Assembly (NCBI GenBank): GCA_036365515.1
Contig: CM070874.1
Coordinates: 171,667,797 to 171,731,796 of the forward strand
Source: Torymus aiolomorphi
Lineage: Eukaryota > Arthropoda > Insecta > Hymenoptera > Torymidae
DNA length: 64,000 nucleotides
Direction of reading: 5' to 3'
The position numbers and the translations under genes were made by a program. The notes under the pieces are model-generated. The model saw only the letters and a program-made list of their open reading frames with translations, was not told the origin of the DNA and searched no databases. Shown one piece after another: positions 56,041 through 64,000 of this stretch; positions within the stretch are counted from its first letter, which is position 1, and each line of letters starts with the position of its first letter.

Positions 56041-56816
56041 ATAATTATAAGTAACCTGCAAGTTTTTATTTCAGATTCTGCGGGGTGATTATAAACAAGG
56101 GAAATCTGACTGCCATAAATATTAATTATTTTAATTTAATTTGTAAGACTGTAAGACCGATGGAAAAATTCTTATCAGTTGAAAAGATAGTATGAAACAA
56201 TATAGCTACTGCCGACTGACATAAATTAAAGAATTTTCCATAAAAGAAAACTGAGGGCTAGCTATAATTATCAACTTTTTGTTTATTAGCAAAGATTTTA
56301 TTCTGCTTTAAGTGCAGTAAAAGAAAATGTTTTCTCAAAAGTTTTCCTTTTTAGCATCACGTGCTTTATTTATGAGGAAATGCCACTTATTGTCCACATC
56401 GATTTTTGTTTAAATTCAAATAATTCATGGCAATCATTTTAATATAAGTATCGAGCTTTCGTACTTCTAAAATAGATATTCATGAAAATAGTATAATAGT
56501 TTTATAATTGTTTATGTCACCCCTCATAATTGGTTCGAATGATGAAAGGATCGCTTGAGGGCCAGTAAATGACAAGTCCAATTTAAAACGTGCGACGTTT
56601 TGTCAGTTGGCTTTCTGACCTCTTCAGGCTTTATTAAAAACATATTAAAAAATACATACATGGTTAAAATCTTGTTGCAGACAAGAGAAATCGAGTTGAT
56701 AGATAAAAATCCAAAATAACAAAAGCCTTACCACCACATTGAGCTATGCTCCTAAAGAGTTCCTTTATCGGCAGCATCAGAAGTTAGATAGTCAATATTG
56801 TGGAAAACATACATAG

Positions 56817-56851
<35 letters not shown>

Positions 56852-58644
56852 CAGCGTGATCCGCGACACACGTGCGCACACGTTTTTAAAAAAGTATTAG
56901 AATGGCCCATTCGTAAATTGATAAATATTGTCTTCAATTAATAAATGCTATTTCTAAAAATGTTAAATTATAAATTATTCTATAAGATTATTCTATAGAA
57001 AATGCATTTTCCTTTCAGGTTACAATATGGAATGTAACTTATATCATATTGTAAAAACATAATGTATATACGTTACTCTGGAAACAAATATACTACATAT
57101 ACTAAATTATGATTTGCTTGAGACTTCACTACTTCCGATAAATTTGAATTTTTGAAATTAAATTTTTATTTGTGACTATTCAAAACTAAGTTATTAAATC
57201 AAATTAAAATGAAAAGAGTAATTAAGAGTATTATTTAAGTAAATAAAAGTATTATTTATTATACAGACCTGGGCGCTGCGGCGAGTAAAAGAATAGGCAT
57301 TTTATTTTTTGGTACCATTTCTTTTTCTAAACTTCAAACCGCTATATCTGCTTTAAGACCACATAGATGTATCTCACGAAGCTTTATTAAAGACTTCAGA
57401 AGTATATTTTAATCAATAATGCAAAAAATTCCTTTAATTATCCTAAAAGTTTAAGGAAATAGTCTAGAAATGCAGAAAGTGCTTAGTAATTTAGGCACCG
57501 AAATTGAAAAAATATCATAATTCATCAGCTCGAGTCAATAGGAAATCGTTTGATATCCATGCTCGGTCCAATTAGACTTCTTTCAGGTATGTTTTAAGAA
57601 CACTTTCCAATAGTTTTCAGCCAAATAAAAGTTGCTACAAAAATTTCCCACTGGTTTGAATTTCGTAAAAATGGATATTTTTTTGAAAATCTGTGAAATT
57701 CAAACTAACACACGCACTGTATTTTTTAACTGTTTATCATATCCCAGTGAAATAGAAAGGTTTTTTCACTCACTTTCGAACGCCCTTGGGTAGATTGGGG
57801 TACAATTATAACTAATACACGAAAAATCGCTTTAAAGTATCGTTAAAATGTCAAAAAGGTGACTTTAGCAATGTGGTAATTTGGACATGTATACGTAAAT
57901 TTTGGTTTTCGAAAGAACATATCTGTAAAGTTCAAGTCAAGGCGAAGAAAAAACCCACTGATAAATTACAAATTGATATGAATGAACTTATTATAAAAAA
58001 GTTTGAAAGACACCAAAAACGCATAAAAAATGACCTTTTTTGCACCTTTATGACGAGCTCCTGACGTCAATTTTGAATACTGGACCCCAAAAATTGGCAG
58101 AGATCATTTTTTTGATAAGTTCTGTAAAATAGCTCAAAACCAGAAAAATCGGGGACCCCCGTGCGCACGGATTTTTAAAAAACTATTGGTTTGACCCATA
58201 TATATATATATATATATATATCAAATGCAGCTTTTGAGGATCTATGTCAGCACGGATTCGATACTTTGAGGATTTTTTGGACTTTTGAGGACATCCTCAA
58301 AATTCCTTCGGTATGAAACGTACTTTTGAGGATTTATATTAATACCTTCAACGCAGAGAGGGAGTTATTTCTTTAGTCAAGCATATACGGACTCTGGAGA
58401 AAAAAACTATAGATCCTCAAAAGTACCGGTTTCAGAAATATAATATATATACTTATCGGGGTTTATGTAGCCCAAGACTGTATATTAGTACCTACAGCCC
58501 AGAGTTCCCTATGGCAAGTGACTAAAGAAATAATGGACCCTGGGGTTATAGACTCTAGGTCGGGTCGCATAAACCCCTATATTTAGAAATATTATGAAGC
58601 CCGGGCTGCATAATCAAAACCGGGCTCGATAAACCCCTTCCCAG

Positions 58645-58728
<84 letters not shown>

Positions 58729-58840
58729 TATAGGGTTTGTTTACATTTGTTTACATATATGAAACGAGGATCTTATATACATTATTTAAATTTTGGGTGT
58801 CTTCTATTTTGTTAACAGTATTCTTGTTAATATTTATGTG
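56041..58840. other. AT-rich non-coding DNA with TA microsatellites
   Basis: No gene is seen that I can support; the 63-codon frame near 57873 shows no family pattern. TA runs lie at about 56821-56847 and 58198-58221. A phrase gtgcgcac(a/g)cgtttttaaaaaa lies near both (56870 and 58160). 58230-58450 has repeated TTTTGAGGAT phrases and 58460-58645 repeated cataaaccc/agaaatat phrases. Confidence 0.5.
58646..58726 (+). repeat. (AT)n microsatellite
   Basis: An uninterrupted AT run of about 80 bp. Confidence 0.97.
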
Positions 58841-58849
58841 AAACATTTC

Positions 58850-60370
58850 AGAAGAATCACTCTATCTACTAAATTTGAAGCAATATTTCGTTTTCATTGG
58901 ATAGTCTGGTTAGAATTATAATTATGTAGTCTTTCAGATGCCATTGGTTTCTGATACCAATTGGTGACTATTGTATTGTTACCTCTGGTGAGAGTGACGT
59001 TTAAAAAGTTAATTTGGTCATTCAATTCTATTTCATGCGTGAATTTTAGATGTTTATTGTAGTTTTTGAATGTGTTCAGAATTAAGTTTATTTCACCTTT
59101 TTTTATGCATAATTTTGTTTGGTCTACGTATCGAAAATAGAAGATCGGGACAGAATTGTTTTAGCGTGGTTAAGCAGTCATTCTTAAGATCCTCCATTAC
59201 TATGTCAGCAAACAAGGGTGAGATAGGTGATCCCATAGGCGTATCAAATATATGTTTATTTATGGTGTTTTTAAATGTAAAGAAAGTGTTATCGAAAAGG
59301 AACTTCACTATCTTGCGAAATTCATGAAAAGGAATTCATTTATTGTGAATATGTGTGAAACATCTGTCGAAGTTTTTTAAAACCAATTGGCAAAGGATAT
59401 TAGTGAACAAAGAGTTGATTTATAAAGAGAGTAAAACGTGGTTGTCTGGTTTCATTGGGAACTGTTTTTGATTAAAAGTGTATGGGACTGCCAATAGTCG
59501 AAATAATTGTAACATATATGTTCTAGAGGGACAAGTGTTCGTTTGTGTGAGTTCAATTTTATGGTACTGTTTTTGTAAATATTCATTGTTGTTCAAGAGC
59601 GTCAGATGTTCATAAACTTGTGATTGTAGTTTTTTCAAGGGATTTTTCTTAAAGATTTTATAGGTATAATATTTTTGTCTCCCAATAGCTTTTTCATTTT
59701 GTTTTAATATTTTATAGATTGTATACAAACAGTGAGATTACTTTTATCTTCTTGTGTAAAGAAAATATAACCATTTTGTTTGGCTCTTTTTAAATGATTT
59801 TTGATAGTGTTAGAAATGTTTTCACGAATCTCATTTTTTACTTCGTTGTTGATTTTTTGAACTTTAAGTTTACTTTCAGTGTTCTTAATAGTAGTAATTA
59901 TATCTGTTTTGTTTATTTGTAGAATAGCATTATATTTTGGACCTAGTGAAACGACGTTAAGTACTGATTCGGAGATACGTATGTCCGTTAAATTCTTAAT
60001 CCGTTTATGCCTGAGCTTTTTTCTTCAGTTGCGGAGAAAAAATTTTCAAGTGTTTATGGATCAAAGTTGGCCCTTACTATTTGACTATTTAGTCTATTCA
60101 ATTTTTTATATAGAAAAAAGATGTTAATATGGCAGTCTTGGCTTTTGTAGCGAAGAAGAAACGTGTTGCAGGCGTTGGCTTCAGCTAGTTGGTATCTATG
60201 TCTTAACCAAGATTTTAACAGTTGTCCGGAGTAATACCCATAATATATTTCTATAAGTTGAAAGAACCCTTGTTTGTGTCGGATCTGGTCTCTTGTAGAT
60301 CGCAGACCGGTGATATTATAATCGTTTGTGTTAGCCTCCATAACTTCGCAAGATAGTTGTTGTAAATTGG
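58850..60370 (-). pseudogene. Penelope-like element remnant, copy 2
   Basis: Minus-strand fragments in the order of a Penelope-like protein: an N-terminal region (about 60054-60341, MEANTNDYNITGLRS), an upstream RT region (59420-59728), PMGSPISPLFADIVMEDL (59093-59308), then in another frame YVDQTKLCI and WYQKPMASERLH (58900-59130). Multiple frame changes and stops disable it. The catalytic box reads YVDQ rather than YVDD. Orientation matches the first copy but the sequences differ clearly, so this is another subfamily or a much older copy. Confidence 0.8.
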
Positions 60371-60602
60371 GTAGTGTGTCAATAAATTAGTAATGATTGT
60401 ATATGATTAAATAGATCATTTATGAAACGAGAGCAAGAACACTTTTTACATTGTGCTTGATCAATGCTGCTAAATATAAAATATGTTAGGTTTACTAACA
60501 ATGCATTAGGTACAACTAACGCATAACCTTATTCATTCCAATGCTCATAAACGACTAATATTAACACTTAATTTTTTTATTAACATCATAACATTATAAA
60601 AA

Positions 60603-61735
60603 TTAGAATAGAGTTCGCATCACAATTACAGTCCTTTCTATACACAGCACTAAGCTCCAAACCTTCTTAGCACAGATCACATTACGATGTTGCTCGAAGA
60701 CTAGTCTAGGTAAGAGCTTCGCTAGGATGTCAGCTACTTGATATTTGGTGTCAACGTACTCCAAGTTGAATGGCTTTTGTTGATATTTTTCCCTTATGTC
60801 ATGATACTTTATGTCTACATGTTTGGTCCTCTTGTGAAAAACAGGGTTCTTAATTAGTTGTATAGCACTCTGGTTGTCCAATAAGAGTGAGGAAATGCCT
60901 AATGCATTAAGGTCATACAGCTTATGACAGCTTATGAAGCAGTTTGCAGATCCACATTATTTGCTTAGAGGCATGGCAAGGCGATATATACTCTGCCTCT
61001 GTAGTCGACAAGGCCACTGCGGGTTGCCCCTGCGAATACCAGGTAAATATATTCATTCCCCAAACAGCAATGTAACCAGATGTAGATCTCCTTGTTTCCA
61101 GTTCCCTTGCAAAATCAGCATCATTGCAAACTTTCAAATTATTATTACCTGTAGGTGAAAATTTCAAACCATAGTCCAAGGTTCCATTCAAATATTTAAA
61201 TATTCTTTTTACTGCATGCCACTGGATTTTTGTAGGTTTCTCCATATATGGGTTGGCCTTTCTAACTGCAAAAGCCAAAGCTGGGTGAAACCCTGCTGTG
61301 AGATACATGAGGCTCCCTACATCCACTCTGTACGGAGACCTAGTTAGTTCACCATCTGTAGTGTGTTCCTCAGCACACGTCTCCTGGTGCAGATAGGCCG
61401 AAATTCTCACTGGATTTGCATTCTCCATTTTAAAACTCTCAATAATCTTCTCTGTATATCTCTTCTGATGTACAAAAATTGATCCATCCTTCAGCTGTTC
61501 GATCTGTAGTCCAAGAAACATTCGTACTGGAGAATGAACAATTTCAAATTCTTGGTTTAAATCTTTCAAAATCACATCAATATTAATTATTGTAAATCAA
61601 GCTATTAATCCGTCATCAACGTGCAATACTAGAAGCATTTTTCTTGTTTTTTCTGTACTGGAGAACACACATGAATCTGCATTCGTCGCTTTAAGTTTAT
61701 GTTTGGTTAGAAAAAGATTACATTTTTTATTCCAA
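60603..61735 (-). pseudogene. Broken copia-like polyprotein (RT end and RNase H)
   Basis: In minus-strand order: a reverse transcriptase piece ending LHVDDGLIA, a stop at about 61597, a frame with SPVRMFLGLQIEQ, YRVDVGSLMYLT, RSTSGYIAVWG and LSTTEAEYIS (60922-61575), then the RNase H end (DNQSAIQLIKNPVFHKRTKH, KYQVADILAKLL, 60603-60881). A stop or frame change near 60900 separates the last two. These are Ty1/copia signatures. The 5' part is replaced by unrelated GC-rich sequence beyond 61735. Confidence 0.85.
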
Positions 61736-62100
61736 CATCTCGCGGAAGCGTGTAAAGCATGTAAGTGTGAGATCGAGCGCGCCGACACATGCACAAATAC
61801 AGACGTGCACTTCCACTCCAGACCGCCTATGCCGTTCCGTAGCATTTCTACTCGCTCTCCTAGTTCCGCTATCCTTATACACTGTGCGGCTCTCCCACCT
61901 ACACGCAGCGGCGATGTAAGAGAGAAGCATATGCGAGCAAGAGAGATGGTGAGACCACTCTCAGATATTAAAGGGGCCAGCGGTGTACGATGAGCACGCA
62001 TTCGCTCGACGATTAGCCAAGGCACACGAGCTCTGCTCTACCTTAGATTCTCGACCGCTGACCTATGTACGTAAAGTAGCGTCAAATAAAATCATTTTTT
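61736..62100. other. Unassigned GC-rich insertion beside the copia remnant
   Basis: The copia reading stops abruptly at about 61735 and unrelated, more GC-rich sequence follows (gatcgagcgcgccgacac, ctcgctctcctagttccgc). The frame continues through it by chance. It may be a piece of another retroelement or LTR. No defined ends are seen. Confidence 0.4.
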
Positions 62101-62133
62101 GAGAGTGATGTAGAAATAATATATATATATATA

Positions 62134-62329
62134 TGTGGAAGTAAAGAACGGAGGGGTATATATGTGTATAGGCCTTTATTGAGTTAAGTGCTTATGGTGA
62201 CGTGCGCGCTCTATGCATACGGGCACAAGACTACTACCGTGTGGGGGAGAGAACTAGTACATATAAAGCTAGGTCTAGTACAGGGGCTTGCCGCTGTGGG
62301 CGTCTGTGCGAATAATTACAATAATAACA
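62134..62329 (-). mobile_element. Probable 3' LTR of the right-edge copia element
   Basis: On the minus strand it begins TGTTATTATTG and ends CTTTACTTCCACA, giving TG...CA borders over 196 bp. It follows the RNase H stop by about 40 bp. A TATA-like TTTATATG and an AATAAA (actcaataaagg) lie inside in the right order. The matching 5' LTR is outside the window. Confidence 0.6.
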
Positions 62330-62372
62330 CGCCACCATAATTATGAGTACAAAAAAAAAATATACAAGTGGT

Positions 62373-64000
62373 TCAACACTGTTTTAGAATCATAGAGTTG
62401 TTTGTTAATCCTATATTTTTTATTAATAAATTTAATGATGGTTTAGATGCTGCTTTGGTGAGACTGTCGGCGACCATTTGGGTGGATGGGGTAAAAATTA
62501 CCTTGACGACTCCTTCTTCTATTTTCTCTTTTATGAATGAATGTTTGACTCTGATGTGCTTTGTTTTTTCTCTGACGTTGCCAGTTTCTGCTAGAAGGAT
62601 TGCACCTTTGTTGTCACAAAAGATGCATATCGGCTTATCGGCAGATATATTGAGTTCTAGCACTAAAAGTTTTTGCCAAGTAGCTTCCTTGGTTGCTGCT
62701 GTTAGGGCCATGTACTCGGCTTCAGTGCTAGATAGTGCTGTGGTTGATTGCTTTCTGGAACTCCAACTCACTGCGCCACCATGAAAAGTAAAGATGTAAC
62801 CAGTGGTGGATTTAGTGTCTACTTTATCACTTGCCCAGGTTGCATCACAGTGTCCATGGATATATGGTGGTGAGTCCCTACAGTAGCGTATGGAGTAATT
62901 ACTGGTGCCTCTTAAGTAGCGTAGAATCCTTTTTCCTGCTTCCCAGTGTTTTTTGCTGTAATTGTTATTAAACCTACTTAACGCACTAACGGCGTGCGCT
63001 ATATCGGGTCTAGTGCCTTGAAGGACAAACATCAGTGATGCAATTAAATTTTGGTATGGGTATTTTTGGAAGTCTTCTCTATCTTGAGTAGGTGTGAGAT
63101 CTACATTAGGGTCCATGGGCGTCATGGCAGGATTGCTGTCCTGCATTCCATATTTTGTCAAGATCCCCTCAATGTAGTCACTCTGGTTTATGTCGATTGT
63201 GCCTAAATGCATGTTTCTCTTGAGGTTGATTCCAAAACATTTAGTTGCCTCACCCAGGTTTTTAATTGGTAGAACTGCTTCTAATTTTTTATAACATTCA
63301 TTGATCCAACTGCTTGTGTTAGAAAAAATTATGAGGTCATCTACAAACACAGCAACATAAATAGCGTGTTCTTGCTCTAGGTAGAAGTAGATGCATTGAT
63401 CGTATGTTGCTTGTTTAAGCCCCATGTTGTGAAGAATTTTGTTTAGTTTTTGATTCCACGTTCTTGAGCCTTGTTTGAGTCCATAAATGGCTTTATGTAG
63501 TTTGTACACTGCATTTTCTCTTCCTGGGACTTTGAAGCCTGGTGGTTGCTGCAGGTATACTTCTTCTTCAAGTACTCCATGTAGAAAAGCTGATTCTATG
63601 TCCCAGTGGAGGATCCAATAGCCTTTTGCAGCTGGTTGGGCTAATAGTATTCTAAAGGTTGTCAATTTAACCACGGGGGCAAAAGTGTCCGTATAGTTGA
63701 CTCCTTGGATTTGTGAGAAACCTCTAGCGACAAGTCTGGCTTTGTATCTTACTTGTGTGCCTTTGTCTATTTTAATTTTAAAGACCCATTTTGATGAAAT
63801 AGGAGTTTGGCCTGGTGGTAAGTCTGTCAGTGTCCAGGTGTCATTTTTTCTTATACACTCCAGCTCGTGTACCATTGCCTCTCCCCATTGTTTTGCTAAA
63901 GGGCCTTGTATTGCTTGTTCATAAGTAATATTTTCATCCTCTATAATATCTGTGGCCGTGTAGTAACTTACATATTCTTCGTTGGAGGTATGGTTATCTG
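62373..64000 (-). CDS. Copia-like polyprotein, RT and RNase H, continues past the window
   Basis: Open from the window edge to a stop at 62373, with no break. The reverse transcriptase shows KARLVARGFSQ, NYTDTFAPVVKL, WDIESAFLHGVL, YGLKQGSRTWN and the catalytic FVDDLIIF. RNase H follows with CDATWASDKVDTKSTTGY, LSSTEAEYMALT and FCDNKGAILLAE, then TKHIRVKHSFIKE. These identify a Ty1/copia element. Integrase, protease and gag would lie further right, outside the window. The clean frame suggests a recent, possibly active copy. Confidence 0.93.
   Translation of the reverse strand, partial: DNHTSNEEYVSYYTATDIIEDENITYEQAIQGPLAKQWGEAMVHELECIRKNDTWTLTDLPPGQTPISSKWVFKIKIDKGTQVRYKARLVARGFSQIQGVNYTDTFAPVVKLTTFRILLAQPAAKGYWILHWDIESAFLHGVLEEEVYLQQPPGFKVPGRENAVYKLHKAIYGLKQGSRTWNQKLNKILHNMGLKQATYDQCIYFYLEQEHAIYVAVFVDDLIIFSNTSSWINECYKKLEAVLPIKNLGEATKCFGINLKRNMHLGTIDINQSDYIEGILTKYGMQDSNPAMTPMDPNVDLTPTQDREDFQKYPYQNLIASLMFVLQGTRPDIAHAVSALSRFNNNYSKKHWEAGKRILRYLRGTSNYSIRYCRDSPPYIHGHCDATWASDKVDTKSTTGYIFTFHGGAVSWSSRKQSTTALSSTEAEYMALTAATKEATWQKLLVLELNISADKPICIFCDNKGAILLAETGNVREKTKHIRVKHSFIKEKIEEGVVKVIFTPSTQMVADSLTKAASKPSLNLLIKNIGLTNNSMILKQC

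Overview
The window looks like a gene-poor, AT-rich piece of an insect (at least arthropod) nuclear genome made almost entirely of nested mobile elements. The evidence is insect-style 60-75 bp GT-AG introns, long TG, GA and TA microsatellites, Penelope-like, copia-like and pogo-like elements, and one complete Polinton/Maverick. Nothing here is bacterial. I cannot name the species from the sequence.

Layout. 1-6.4 kb holds a possible LTR edge and a decayed ORFan-type gene with a PIN/FEN-like nuclease region and a CXC cysteine cluster. 6.4-9.5 kb holds a GA microsatellite, a duplicated GC-rich leader-like block and a 534-bp MITE. A two-exon FLYWCH-like zinc-finger fragment lies at 9.5-9.9 kb. 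11-12.1 kb is a small inverted-repeat element, 12.6-13.4 kb has minisatellites, and 13.4-14.5 kb is a Penelope-like reverse transcriptase remnant. 16.2-19.2 kb is a pogo/Tigger-like transposon (copy 1) carrying a 600-bp MITE. 19.3-21.7 kb is a satellite of about 93 bp per monomer, broken by a piggyBac-type MITE with TTAA duplications. 21.7-26.4 kb is non-coding.

The central feature is a complete Polinton at 26386-49838 (23.45 kb), with a perfect 6-bp target-site duplication (CTCACC) and terminal inverted repeats of about 0.46 and 0.6 kb. Nearly all its genes run on the minus strand: a spliced acidic gene, protein-primed DNA polymerase B (long and uninterrupted), packaging ATPase, two conserved small proteins, integrase, minor capsid (penton-like) protein, a basic pVI/pX-like protein, major capsid protein, a protein with an MDYVIDIQGF start, an adenain-like protease and a nuclear protein with an NLS. 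Two small plus-strand genes sit next to the right TIR. Together these are the modules for protein-primed replication, chromosomal integration and virion formation. The integrase, major capsid and protease genes each carry a frameshift, and the integrase has lost its catalytic glutamate, so this copy appears dead for integration and capsid formation although the polymerase frame is intact. A 4-kb transposon with 412-bp TIRs (29003-33056) is nested in it.

51.0-55.4 kb is copy 2 of the same pogo-like element. It was hit by a 1.48-kb foldback element with tRNA-like promoter motifs in both arms, and by a 637-bp solo LTR with 4-bp TSD. Comparing copies 1 and 2 gives the empty sites of three insertions. 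55.4-58.8 kb is repeats and AT-rich DNA, 58.8-60.4 kb a second Penelope-like remnant, 60.6-61.7 kb a broken copia polyprotein, and 62.1-64.0 kb the 3' LTR and intact RT/RNase H of another copia-like element that runs off the right edge.
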